From: Chaenocephalus aceratus
Lineage: Eukaryota > Chordata > Actinopteri > Perciformes > Channichthyidae
Assembly: GCA_023974075.1 (NCBI GenBank)
Contig: JAMFTG010000687.1
Span: 25,001 to 89,000, forward strand
Length of the DNA stretch: 64,000 nt
Direction of reading: 5' to 3'
In this document: positions 1 to 30,913 of the stretch, piece after piece
Numbering within the stretch: the stretch's first letter is position 1
Layout of the letters: each line of letters starts with the position of its first letter
Notes under the pieces: model-generated
Seen by the model: the letters and a program-made list of their open reading frames with translations, nothing else
Told to the model about the DNA's origin: nothing
Databases searched by the model: none
Position numbers and translations under genes: made by a program

Positions 1-1196
1 CGAAAACATCCTTATGACATCATCAAGTGGCCAAAATCTGATCAGCTCATTTTCAGACAGGTTTTTATAGAAATGGATCAGGACAAAAAGAGAGAGAATC
101 TTTTTTCCCAAAACCTTCAGAGTCTCTTTACACAGAGGGGACACATGTTGATGAAGAAGAGACATGAAGAAGAGGGGACACATGTTGATGTAGAAGAGAC
201 ATGAAGAAGAGGGGACACATGTTGATGTAGAAGAGACATGAAGAAGAGGGGACACATGTTGATGTAGAAGAGACATGAAGAAGAGGGGACACATGTTGAT
301 GTAGAAGAGACATGGAGAAGAGGGGACACATGTTGATGTAGAAGAGACATGAAGAAGAGGGGACACATGTTGATGTAGAAGAGACATGGAGAAGAGGGGA
401 CACATGTTGATGTAGAAGAGACGTGAAGAAGAGGGGACACATGTTGATGTAGAAGAGACATGAAGAAGAGGGGACACATGTTGATGGAGAAGAGACATGA
501 AGAAGAGGGGACACACATTGATGGAGAAGAGACATGAAGAAGAGGGGACACACGTTGATGGAGAAGAGACATGAAGAAGAGGGACACGTGTTGATGTAGA
601 AGAGACATGAAGAAGAGGGGACACATGTTGATGTAGAAGAGACATGAAGAAGAGGGGACACATGTTGATGTAGAAGAGATGTGAAGAAGAGGGGACACAT
701 GTTGATGTAGAAGAGACATGAAAAAGAGGGGACACATGTTGATGTAGAAGAGACATGAGGAAGAGGGGACACATCTTGATGTAGAAGAGACATGAAGAAG
801 AGGGAAACATGTTGATGTAGAAGAGACATGAAAAGAGGGGACACATGTTGATGTAGAAGAGACATGAAGAAGAGGGGACACATGTTGATGTAGAAGAGAC
901 ATGAAAAGAGGGGACACATGTTGATGTAGAAGAGACATGAAGAAGAGGGGACACATGTTGATGGAGAAGAGACATGAAGAAGAGGGGACACATGTTGATG
1001 TAGAAGAGACATGAAGAAGAGGGGAAACATGTTGATGTAGAAGAGACATGAAGAAGAGGGGACACATGTTGATGTAGAAGAGACATGAAGAAGAGGGGAC
1101 ACATGTTGATGAAGAAGAGACATGAAGAAGAGGGGACACATGTTGATGAAGAAGAGACATGAAGAAGTGGATTTTTGTATGATAGGTGACCTTTAA
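1..1196. mobile_element. TTAA-type MITE (family A, copy 1) with expanded 37-bp minisatellite; cut by window edge
   Basis: Positions 1-133 are the same flank seen beside three other arrays in this window (near 12600, 35100 and 39720), sharing blocks such as CAAGTGGCCAAAATCTGATC. An array of about 28 units of 37 bp follows (about 134-1169). The right end has GTATGATAGGTGACCTTTAA, an imperfect version of the family terminus. Units vary by single bases and some are shortened. The element lies in the last ttc9 intron. In the ttc9 transcript the repeat reads purine-rich (GAAGAAGAGGGG). Three minus-strand frames are open through the array because 37 is not a multiple of 3; these ORFs are repeat artefacts. 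Confidence 0.85.
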
Positions 1197-1438
1197 GTAA
1201 AACAGACGAGTACTTTGTCCTCTACTACTTAAAACTACAAAAGATAACATTTAAAATGGTGTTTCATCTGGAAACAAAAAACATGTTTATCCGTAGTCGC
1301 TGAAAATAAATTTCCAAGCATGATTTCCTGCAGCCACGCTGAGTTTAAATGTTCAAATGGAAGATTTACGAGCATATTGATGCACCGTTTCCCGTGTGAG
1401 CAGGAAATAAATCAGCGTTTCCCTCTCTTTGTTTCCAG

Positions 1439-1524
1439 ACACCAATGCCATCCGCTACATCCAGCTGACAGAGATGAAGATCCGCAGGAATGCCCAGAGG
1501 GAAAAGAAAGAGGCGCTGGCTTGA
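1439..1524 (+). CDS. ttc9: ttc9 terminal coding exon (tetratricopeptide repeat protein 9)
   Basis: A pyrimidine-rich tract ending in TTTCCAG (to 1438) precedes an open 86-nt exon ending in TGA at 1522-1524. It starts with two bases of a split codon. The reading [20 protein letters not shown] followed by EKKEALA matches the C-terminus of TTC9, recalled for human as [20 protein letters not shown] plus EKEAM. TTC9 is a small TPR protein with proposed co-chaperone-like interactions. Only this exon is in the window; earlier exons must lie left of position 1. The gene converges on map3k9, the same arrangement as human TTC9/MAP3K9. The adjacent intron holds a 37-bp minisatellite ending about 240 bp before the acceptor. 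Recognition is from a 28-residue tail, so it is good but not absolute. Confidence 0.85.
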
Positions 1525-1696
1525 GGACAAGAACAAAACAACCTTCACCCAGACCTTACACACCTGCAGTGTCTCGGTGTGAAAACATGTTCGTTTGCTT
1601 TTCCCTTGCACAGCATCTGGCTGCCAGTTTTGTGATTGAATTTCATCGTTGTGTGCTTGAAGAGTTTCTCTTTCTTTCTTTTATCGTACATGATGC

Positions 1697-2565
1697 TACG
1701 GTGGCCGACAGGTGCAACCGCGTTACTGCTGCGCAAACACATTTAGATTGGGAGAAACACGCTACAGCTTCGGAAACGATGCATATATAAAAACAGAAAT
1801 GTGCCAAAACACATGAAGAAAACATCTTCAGCAACTTGACAACACATGCAGCATTTAGAGAAAACATTCACCCAACTTGAGGAAACATGCGCAGCGTTTA
1901 CTACGAGCTGCAGAAACCAAACGCTGCAAGAAGCTCAAAACACAACAGAGACCAGGGGACACTAAAGAGTGACGCACACAGCTGGGAGACCAGGGGACCC
2001 TAAAAAGTGACGCACACAGCTGGGAGACCAGGGACACTACAGAGTGACGCACACAGCTGGGAGACCAGGGGACACTACAGAGTGACGCACACAGCTGGGA
2101 GACCAGGGGACACTACAGAGTGACGCACACAGCTGGGAGACCAGGGGACACTAAAGAGTGAACGCACACAGCTGGGGCGGAGCACTTGCTGACGTTCAGG
2201 ATTACAAAGTTGGACAACTGTCTCTGTTGTTGGAAACTAAAATGTTAACTTATTTTAACACATGACTCCTTCTGATGTTACTGCAGATCTGCTGTAAGCT
2301 AGCTAGCTAACGTAGCTAACCTAGTCATTTCAGATATACTGACCAACACTTACAGTTATGAGAGAGACAGTTGTTCAGCTGTATTATCCTGAATGTCACC
2401 AAGCTGTCCCAGCTGTGTGCGTCAGTTTTTAGTGTCCCCTGGTTTCCCGTTGTGTTTTCAGCTTCTTGCAGAGTTTGGTATTTTACATTGTTTTTAAAAC
2501 TGCAGCGAGTTTCTCCCAATGGTGTTTTGGGCCGTTGTAGCGCGTTTCCACTTGTCGGCCACCGT
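1697..2565. mobile_element. Foldback-like element with long inverted repeats and a 38-bp minisatellite (copy 1)
   Basis: The left end reads TACGGTGGCCGACAGGTGCA and the right end is its approximate reverse complement (CTTGTCGGCCACCGTA, to 2565). The inverted similarity continues far inward, for example TTGGGAGAAAC near 1750 against GTTTCTCCCAA near 2510. Between the arms, about 1955-2176, lie about six units of a 38-bp repeat containing AGGGGACACTACAGAGTGAC. No clear target duplication was found. A second copy with a much longer array is in map3k9 intron 1. The superfamily is not identified. Confidence 0.7.
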
Positions 2566-3027
2566 AAGATTCTGTCTTCGAACCGCCAAATGTTCTCTAG
2601 TCTGAAGTCTTTTTTTAACAAACTGATGCACTGCCAGTCCAAACATTGCACATACAGGCCAACACTTGTGATAGAGGAAGGAGGAGTCCAGCAGGCGAGT
2701 GTCACTGCACGTTAGCCCGCGCACAAGATGTCCAAAAGAGGAACAGCCACCATGCTTTTATTTTGAAAGTGTTATACTCTTGATAACATCTGAAGTAAAG
2801 GTGCCGTCTCAAGGTTTCTATCTCAGGACGTGTAGGCGAGGACATCAATGGGTGCTAAATGTAGTAAGAGACATATCACAAAATGTAAATAGGCTACTTT
2901 ATATAAATCATGAAAATAATATAACAAGCTATTTAGTGTTTATTGATGCCAAAACAAAGCACTTCACTCACAGCATTTACTGTATCAACAATTACTGTGT
3001 GTTTACTGTAAAGGTGTGTGTGCGTGT

Positions 3028-3033
3028 AATAAA
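3028..3033 (+). terminator. candidate poly(A) signal for ttc9
   Basis: AATAAA followed by a GT-rich stretch, about 1.5 kb after the ttc9 stop. A second AATAAA lies at 8739-8744, close to the 3' end of map3k9, so the true ttc9 3' end cannot be decided from sequence alone. A transposon with long inverted repeats (1697-2565) lies between the stop and this signal. Confidence 0.3.
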
Positions 3034-3124
3034 TGTGTCTATTGATTGAAGTCGCTGTGATGCTGAAGTGGATTTATGTTCCTTTAAAGCAAAAAATAGA
3101 TCAATGGAGAAATGTTGATGATGT

Positions 3125-4600
3125 TTAAAGGTCCCATGTCCATTTCTACTGATCAGAATTCCATTGTTGAGGTCTACTAGAATAGATTTACATTGTTCAA
3201 TGTTCCAAACTCACATAGGTTTCTCATACAGCATCTCTGTATAGTATGTGTATTCACTCTCTTGCGCCTTTCACACCAGCGCTTTTCAGTTTCTAGCTCC
3301 GAGCGGGAGCTTTTCTGGTTCAGCTCCGGTTTCCCTTTTCAGCTCCCGCTCTGTGCACACCGCCCAATGGCGCCCCAGAGCTGCCCTTGCTGCGTCATGA
3401 CGTCACCGTTTACATCGCTGATTTGCCCCCCAACGGCAGCCATTACGGCAGCTCACAACAACTGCGTCGGGTCGATGATCGTGTTGCTTTTAATCACACG
3501 AAGCCAGAATAAATTGAATAACGACTTCTCCAACCTTATACTTTTCTCCAGAGTGCCGTGGTTCATTGTTTATTAATGTGTTTCTGCAGCATTTACCGAC
3601 CGCTGCAGTATTGGCTGCTCTTCCACGGGAGTTTATTCTCCCGTTAGCTCCCGGTTAGCTCACACTGCAGCGGCCGCTCTAAAGTATTCACTGTCCGACT
3701 CACACAAGCAGCTGATGCATATCCCCAGTTCCCCTTAGCCTAAGTGAATGTGTGTCAGTCTGAATTGACACTGTTTGGTATCACAACGCTGTTATGAAAG
3801 TTTCTCTGGTATAAAACGGGTGATGTTGGCATAGCAACCGAAGCTAAACTGACTACTTGCATCCGATAGCTGCAATAATACAAAACAACACGTCTGCCTC
3901 TCTCCCCAATGATCAATAACAGTGAACGGATGGTCAAAGTAAGGTACAAATAAACAGAACCACACGAAGCCTGGTTAGTGTTGCCTGACTTTATAAAGTG
4001 TGTTTATAGGCACTACTGCTTGGAGGCAGGCATAACAGTCGACCCATGTTCAGGGGAGGTGGGTTTAGTTTCCTGCACGCCTCGACGTAGGAGAGACGTA
4101 AGCGACGTCGCCTCTTAGCTCCAAAGCTCTTGCCTCTGGACCGACCATTTTTTGGAGCTGGAAATGAGCGGATTCCGGAGCTAAGAGCCGGTGTGAACAG
4201 GAAAAACCCGGCGCTTTTCAGGCTCTAGCTCCGAGCCGGAGCTGAAAAGGCGCTGGTGTGAAAGGGGCATCTGTCCTACACGTTGGAGCTCCTGCCCCCC
4301 CCTCCTCCTCCCTGTGAGCCCAGAGAGCATTTCTCCACGATCCCAACTCGTCTATTTCCAACCAGGGAGCTCTATGCAAGTCAATGGGACTCCCTGTTAG
4401 TTGAACATTTACGCTAAAGGTCCCCCCACTGCGTTTGATAGTGACGCCAAGGGATCCCGGTGTGTGAGGAGCTCTGCGGATTGGTCCATTTTGGTTCCCG
4501 GAAGAAAACAAATGGAAAAAGAGAAATGTCCAACGAGGCGTTCTGAAACATGGACAATTGTTTGATATCCAGGTAGTTCAGACACTCTCAACTACAGGGA
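3125..4600. mobile_element. TTAA-type MITE family B, copy 1, interrupted; right end not recognised
   Basis: It starts TTAAAGGTCCCATGTCCATT and shares its left 130 bp with copies at 15564 and 62050. The body resumes after a nested element at 3263-4269 (CTGTCCTACACGTTGGAGCT) and continues to about 4600. The conserved right terminus (ATGGGACCTTTAA) is missing, so this copy is truncated. Confidence 0.7.
3263..4269. mobile_element. Harbinger-like MITE family D, copy 1, nested in family B
   Basis: Terminal repeats: left TGCGCCTTTCACACCAGCGC and right GCGCTGGTGTGAAAGGGGCA. A 3-bp target duplication TCT is present at 3260-3262 and 4270-4272. The interior shares long blocks with the arms of the palindrome near 38-39.5 kb, such as AGCTCCGAGCGGGAGCTTTT. 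The 3-bp duplication and absence of coding capacity suit a PIF/Harbinger-type MITE; the superfamily call is inference. Confidence 0.75.
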
Positions 4601-5560
4601 TTGTATTCTGGAAAAGGATATTTACCTGCTGCCTGTTGTAGCTGTTAGCTAATTCAAGCAAAGATGACCACCACATTACCCGGATAGAGAACAGACGTTT
4701 CTTGCTGCAGCGGAAAATGCCAACCGAAACAGTAAAGTTGCAAGCTAGTAAATTAAACAAAGAGCAAAGGATGACAAAAAGTATTTGATAAAGCCATTAA
4801 TTGAACGAGGAAACAGACTCTTGCAAAAGAAACTGGATAGTTTTACTATGATTTTACTCAAATCAGTGTTCCAGTGCAAATACAAGTCAGTCACTAACAG
4901 GATCATTCCCAACCCCAACGATGTCCATCAGCAACAATCCATCAGCTTATTCGTGGTAACATCTCGGACACATTTAAGGAAACGTCGGACAAGAGTGGTG
5001 TTTCAACCAGCAGCACGATCACATTCTGCAGGCCTCAGAGAAAAGCATTCACGTTTTATACAAGACAGATCTCAGGTCACTTAACATTTGAAAATGAAAT
5101 GAGAGAAACGGGCCTTAAGACCAGAGTCTTAATAAGACAAATAATTGATTAATAAGCGTGTTTTATGACCGACAGTCCATGGGAAGAACGTAACCGGGCA
5201 TTTCCTCCCAAAAAACATTAGTGAAATTAATCATCAACCTCGGTACGATACAAACGCCATAGACATTAAATAATCAATGTGCACCGACCAGTCTGCATGC
5301 ATTTAGCTCAGTTTAAAAATACGTGTTGATGAATATGGGATGCAAATAACATATATTTTGAGTCATTGATTAAATTCTTATAATTAAAAACTTTAACAAT
5401 TCACCAAAGCCCAATTTGTTGTCATCAAATTGCAGTTTTTTGCAAATCAAACATTCAGTTTACTCCCAGAAAAGATTAAGAAAAGCAGCACATTTGACTT
5501 AATTGAGACGCTGGAGAATGTTGGGTGTTTAAAGTTTTTAAGTTAGTTTCTTACAGTCAC
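4600..5560. other. No gene seen, 4.6-5.56 kb
   Basis: AT-rich sequence with no splice-bounded coding stretch and no recognised repeat boundary. Open frames here are short and show no family resemblance. Confidence 0.4.
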
Positions 5561-5583
5561 TTAAAGGTGGGGTATGTCATTTC

Positions 5584-6513
5584 CAGAGATGGGGTCGTTA
5601 CTAAAAAAAAGTAATATATTACATATGACTTTAAAAGTAATATATTACACTACTTCGTTACTCTCTACATAAAGTAATTCGTTACTTTACTCGCAGGGCC
5701 GGCCCGCCCCTCCCTGCAGGCAGATCACGCAGACTGCTAAAGTTTCAAATGTTCTCTTTAGTTCAGTTTCCATTGTCGCATAAGACTGATCCAGATCCTG
5801 AATGTTTTCCTATCTGACCGTGGCTGTCCTCTGTCTCCTGCTATCTGACCGTGGCTGTCCTCTGTCTCCTGCTATCTGACCGTGGCTGTCCTCTGTCTCC
5901 TGCTATCTGACCGTGGCTGTCCTCTGTCTCCTGCTATCTGACCGTGGCTGTCCTCTGTCTCCTGCTATCTGACCATGGCTGTCCTCTGTCTCCTGCTATC
6001 TGACCGTGGCTGTCCTCTGTCTCCTGCTATCTGTATATTTTGCGCAGTCTATCTCTGCTCACGCTGTTGCGTCAGCGTGTTGGCCATGTGTTGCACTGGA
6101 GCCAGACTGGAGCACACCGCAAAGACTTCAGCCGAGCACGTACGAACTGCGCATGCGTGAGTGGCAATAACTCTCCTTACCAGCAGGCGGCGGGTAGTGT
6201 GTATTCGTCATTCAAAACAGGCAACAACCGGAAAACAGAGAAGAAGAACAGACTACGTGTGTGATATAAATAAGCAACAGCTATGTGCGTTAGCTTCACC
6301 TTAGCATGTGTTCTTTGCAGGTGTTTGTTGAGGTTTGATTATGACTGATTTTAGAAAGTAACGAAAGTAACGCGTGTCGGGGCAATGTTAGTAACTGTAG
6401 TGTGATTACTGAATTATAAAAGTAACGCGTTACACTACTCCGTTACCGACAAAGTAATATTATTACAGTAACGCGTTACTGTGTTACTTTGTAACGCGTT
6501 ACACCCAACTCTG
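5584..6513. mobile_element. Non-autonomous hAT element nested in family C
   Basis: The left end CAGAGATGGGGTCGTTACT and right end AACGCGTTACACCCAACTCTG are imperfect inverted repeats. They are flanked by an exact 8-bp target duplication GTCATTTC (5576-5583 and 6514-6521), diagnostic of hAT-type transposition. The interior has a 31-bp tandem repeat (5812-6028) and a segment (about 6100-6260) also found at about 52740-52890. No transposase frame is present. Confidence 0.9.
5812..6028. repeat. 31-bp minisatellite, about 7 units, inside the hAT element
   Basis: Nearly identical direct units containing CTGACCGTGGCTGTCCTCTG; one unit has CCATGG for CCGTGG. The array is wholly internal to the hAT element. 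Confidence 0.9.
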
Positions 6514-6597
6514 GTCATTTCGGAGAAGAACCAGCTCGAGTGCGCTAGTTGTGTAGGAACAAATCGGCCCCTTCCTTCAGACATACCCCACCTTTAA

Positions 6598-8887
6598 GCT
6601 GAGTTTGCATTATGTTTTTTTGCCAGGTTAAGAGTCCAAAGCCCCCCCCCCCCCAAATATCAGTTTATCATCAGATAAGACAACGACGAAAAAAGGACCA
6701 AATTCTAACCATTAGACGTTGGTACTGAAGAGGTTTAGGCTACATGTGAATATATTGTTAAAACAAAAAAAGTCAGAGCTCTGGAAAAAAAAGGCAGAAT
6801 TTAGAGTTCTAAGAAAAAACATTTTTTAGAAAAAGTCGACATTTTGATAAAGAAAACAGAATGCTGAACTTACTCCTAGAACAAAAAAACGTTGGTCATA
6901 TCCCCCCAGAAAATGTTTCCTTATCTTCTTCCCAACATTTGAAAAAGGGAATGATTTGTATTTTTACTTTAAAAAGAAATACCCAAACGTAGATTCCCCA
7001 GCTGATCGTGCCTGCTTTGATTCTCAAGTTGGATCGAAAACTATTTGTGAAAGATGTTCAAAACAACAACCTGAAAATTATTTAAAAGCGTGGGACAGAC
7101 AAATACATATATAAAGTCAAACGTGGCATTCATAAGTGTCAAAAACAATGCATTATAAAAATAACTTAAATAACATTAAATAATAAATACACACATGCCA
7201 CCAGGGCCTGCTTCACCTGTAAGCCGTTAACTTGCACACTTTACATCCCTCAATTCTTTCTCGATCAACAATTCATTCATGAGGCGGACATTTAAATACA
7301 GAACACAACGCTCCCGTTTTAAAGTCTGGAGGAATGGGATATCACGGTGTACAGGCGATAAAAAAAAAGACAGTGAATTATACCGACAAGAAACACGATG
7401 CGTTTGCTGACAAATTAAAAGAAAGAATCAGAGACCTAATTCCTTCTGAAGTTGGAAAAAGACATACATTCATGACGCTTTCCGAAAGTGCACTTCTTTA
7501 AATGCACAATCTTCAACTCAAAGCATGACGTTTAATAAAAGTTATGTAAAGCTTTGTGAAACGTGCATTTTTTAGACGCCACATTTGAGGATTCGTATCA
7601 AAAATGGCAAAAACAACAAACGTCGCAAAGGGTAAATATTCACATTTAGGTAGTTAGTGGCCATTTCTTTGAATGGAGGAAAAGTGAGTCTTCTTCCTTT
7701 AAGCACGGATTAAAGCTAGAACAGATTCATGTTGTCAGTATTCATTCACCCACATCGGTAAGAAGGGACAGGCATGTCCGTCATTTTTCCAACCCAGTTA
7801 AGATTAAACCACGGCTACTTCCACACACACAACGCAGACATTTCGACGGAGCATCTTTTTCTATGATTTAGGAAAATACCACTTTTAAAATATGAACGAT
7901 GATCACAGTTATGAAGATATGAGGTGGTACTGAAGAATATAGAAAACATGTCACTTGTTAGACGCTTTTACATTCACTCAAATCCCCACAGGAGCAATGT
8001 GGGGTGAAGTGTCTTGTCCAAGGACACAACGACAGGGGGGATTGAACCTCCCCTGATCCTTGAAAAAACTAGTAGTCTACTACATCGTCAGTAAGAGAAG
8101 GTATTACCTGTTTTTTTGAAACATTAGCGGGACCTGCTATTTTGGGATCGTTCTGTAAATGGGGATAGCTGCTATAGCTATAGCGCTAGCTAATTCTTTG
8201 TGGTCCGATCAATTCTAAATGTAGTGACGGACTGCAGCTAAGCAGACTCACAGTCGTTAGCAGCTTTAGCATCCCCCTATGCAGTCAGTGCAGATCATGC
8301 TACAAAACATTACATTAGCTGCAAAACAAAACATCACAGCGATCTTGGAAAAGCCTAGTAGATATAGTCAAATATATACTGTACTATGTTGTTAGATAAA
8401 GTGTTGTTATACTCGTTTATTCTTCTTAAATCCATGGTGAATTAATATTAAAAAGCTCAACTAACATCACCTCGGATCAGCCTAGCTTTGGTCATATTTA
8501 AAAAGCACTATATTCATCTACTTATAAAAAGATGCTCCATGTTAGATCACGATTATCCGGATTAAAACATTCAAGGTGAGCTCTGACGCAGCTGCCATGC
8601 TGTACTTATCTGCTTTGTTTTTTACTTATTGTGTTTTTTATTATTAACAACTGGGACCCACTCTTTTATTCAAGATGCAAGTCTATCAGCACTATAATTC
8701 TGCTGATTTAACAACGCAAATGTGTCTGTTGCGGGACAAATAAAGGGATACCCTGTAAGGTGTCCTTGGGTGTTTTGAAAGGCGCCCCCCAAAATAAATG
8801 TATTATTCTGATTCTGACACTTTCATTATGCATAAGTGGGCGTGGTTGTATTTAAACTGGGTTGTAAAAAACGACAGCTGAAGCCGG
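6598..8887. other. Gene-free, AT-rich spacer between ttc9 and map3k9
   Basis: No coding exon is supported. The stretch may hold 3'UTR of either convergent gene. About 7960-8060 has a block found in dispersed fish repeats (GTCTTGTCCAAGGACACAAC followed by an ATTGAACCTCC tRNA-like box), possibly a SINE fragment. TTTATT at 8665-8670 reads AATAAA on the minus strand and is a candidate map3k9 poly(A) signal. Confidence 0.4.
8665..8670 (-). terminator. candidate poly(A) signal for map3k9
   Basis: It reads AATAAA on the minus strand, about 270 bp past the map3k9 stop. Other weak candidates occur nearby, for example at 8638-8643. Assignment is tentative. Confidence 0.3.
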
Positions 8888-8941
8888 GGCTGGTTCAGGA
8901 CCAGTACCGGGGCTGGTTCAGGACCAGTACCCGGGGCTGGT

Positions 8942-8960
<19 letters not shown>
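8888..8960. repeat. Short tandem repeat (23/24 bp, 3 units) spanning the map3k9 stop codon
   Basis: TGGTTCAGGACCAGTACC recurs at 8891, 8914 and 8938, so spacings are 23 and 24 bp. Each unit encodes Tyr-Trp-Ser-stop on the minus strand. The 24-bp step keeps frame and the 23-bp step changes it, so the same C-terminal residues and stop occur in two frames (stops at 8942-8944 and 8895-8897). Confidence 0.9.
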
Positions 8961-28816
<19,856 letters not shown>

Positions 28817-29239
28817 GGACGCGATCCATAGGGGCGACCTGGATCACTGCATCCACCTGACGCGGCTGGAGGCTCTGCACACACACATACTCTCTCTCAC
28901 ACACACAGCTAAGTAGCGGCTAATCCTGCACACAAACACTGCAGGAGACTCGGTGCGCCATTCTGCAGCATCGTGTGTGTCTGTCAGTGCTGCTTCACAC
29001 ACACTCAGCTGCAGGTTGATGCTTCTTACACACGCACGCGCACGCACACACACACACACACTCGGCTGCAGGTTGGTTCCTCTCAGTGCTCCATCCTTCC
29101 CCCAGTCATGGCTGAAACTCACGGTCTTTATTGTAAGCCAATTGTGCAAAAGTGCGAATCATCCTCGGCTTCCTATTGGTGCAGATACACGTCAGTAACG
29201 CTTTAAGCCCCGCCCCTGTCTCAGCTGCTCCACGCCAGT

Positions 29240-29240
<1 letters not shown>
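28817..29240 (-). promoter_or_regulatory. map3k9: map3k9 5' flank / probable promoter and 5'UTR
   Basis: This is the region directly upstream of the start codon and is moderately GC-rich. A 6-codon upstream ORF (28809-28829: ATG, six codons in all, TGA) overlaps the main start in another frame. No clear TATA box was identified and the transcription start is unknown. Confidence 0.35.

Positions 29241-29323
<83 letters not shown>
29241..29323. repeat. (CA)n microsatellite
   Basis: About 41 uninterrupted CA units upstream of map3k9. Confidence 0.98.
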
Positions 29324-29325
<2 letters not shown>

Positions 29326-30523
29326 ACTTACACACGCACTTACTTACACGCACACACACAGAAAGGAAGCGTTTTTTCTTCAAATACTCTCCTTTATTTA
29401 GGTATTGACCCCCCTTAGAAATAATAACCAAAATAAATTGCAAAACAAATCGTAAAATCCATGCACAATTCCCTGAAATAAAAACAGAAACCCATAGCAA
29501 GGAGTAAAAAACAGTCCATTTAACAAACAGTCAAACAATTTCAGAGATGAGAAGGTGTGTTCATGGGTGTGTTTGTGTGTAGTGCTATCTGTTAGAAATA
29601 TTCTGTTAGTTTCAGAGATTCTCAATTGTATTTCTGCCTTTAAATTGCAACCAGTTCATGAAAAACACCCAAATATATCATAAATATTTTTGACCCAGAC
29701 TGCACAAACAGTGGAGATGCAGTGACAGTGTTTCACGTATAAAACATGTTTTGCAAAAATAATCAATGAAACGAAAAGTGACAAATCCAACCTAAGTCCA
29801 GTTCCTGATACATTTCACCTGACCAGCTAACTCAAAAATATCAGATATTAAAATAAATAACTTATTAACTCAAAAGAATGGGTACTTGTTTTTTTATTTT
29901 AGTTAAGATTATAAAATGGTAAACCAATAAGACGTTCTGAAATTTAAATTTAAATCATAAATGACTATATACTTAGACAAAGCTACACAATATTAAGATA
30001 CCTGAAAAGGCCTAAATAAATGATAAAAAATAAAAACAAGTCGAATCTAAAAATGTTGAATATGTTTGCAGTTTGCAGGCAATTCTATTGTTGCAGATAT
30101 GCAGTTAAGTGCAAACAAATAGACATGGAGTTAATTGATATGAAGATATGAGCTAGAGAAATGTTCCAGGTGTGGAGTAAAAGTATCTACAAGCAGAGAA
30201 AATGTGTTTTTTTAACGACAAAAGAATCCCCTCACAAAGGAAATTAGAAGGGAATATTTATTATAAACAGTTTTGATTTTGCTATAAAAACCTGTATTCT
30301 TAAAACAAAATCCTCTCTTCCATTAGTCCATTCTGGGACAACACGCTTGTGCTTATTTCTGCATAATATGTAAATAGTGGCTTGAACTTTAATGTTTTGT
30401 CAGCAGGTTCAACTTCACTGTATTAGGTTAGTTTAAAGCAGTAATATTACGTTGAGATACTTTCTATTATTTTCAACTAGCCTTATAGAATTAAGTCAAA
30501 TCTGTTGGCAAAACATATTTTAA
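29324..30523. other. Gene-free AT-rich spacer
   Basis: No coding exon, RNA gene or transposon boundary recognised. It may contain distal slc8a3 3'UTR; TTTATT at 29393-29398 reads AATAAA on the minus strand. Confidence 0.35.
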
Positions 30524-30913
30524 TTAAAGGTGGGGTAGGTAAGTTTGAGAAACCGGCTCGAGATACACTTTTTGTTATATTCCATGGAATGCTCTTAACA
30601 TCCCGATAGCAATGAATATCTGAAGTGCTTTGACAATAAATCCATAAAAAAACGTCATCTGTGGAAGCCGTGGCGCTGTAAAAAGCACGACCAATCATCT
30701 GAGCCGGCCCGGCTAAAGTAACTGGATGGCCTACCTGCCTGTCAGCCTTCCATCTGTGCACAAACTTATCTCGTGCCCTCATTGGTCATGTGCGCGTTCG
30801 TGTGTGTTGGGGGAGGGGCTCTGTAAGGAAGTGGCAGATTTTCTCCGGTTGTGTATTTTCAAATTTTAGTGCACTCAAGCTGGTTTCTCTAACATTACCT
30901 ACCCCACCTTTAA
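30524..30913. mobile_element. TTAA-type MITE family C, copy 2
   Basis: Left end TTAAAGGTGGGGTAGGTAAG, right end TTACCTACCCCACCTTTAA. The body has CCATGGAATGCTCTTAACAT, shared with the copies at 48966 and 56140. Confidence 0.9.

Larger units (their letters stand above)
5561..6597. mobile_element. TTAA-type MITE family C, copy 1, split by a hAT element
   Basis: The left end is TTAAAGGTGGGGTATGTCAT and the right end is ACATACCCCACCTTTAA, a matched inverted pair with TTAA at both edges. The body is almost entirely replaced by the hAT insertion at 5584-6513. Sister copies are at 30524-30913, 48966-49318 and about 56140-56563. Confidence 0.85.

Noticed and set aside
133..1170. CRISPR-like array (regular direct repeats)
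   Set aside because: No unique spacers, units are contiguous, and the context is a vertebrate intron.
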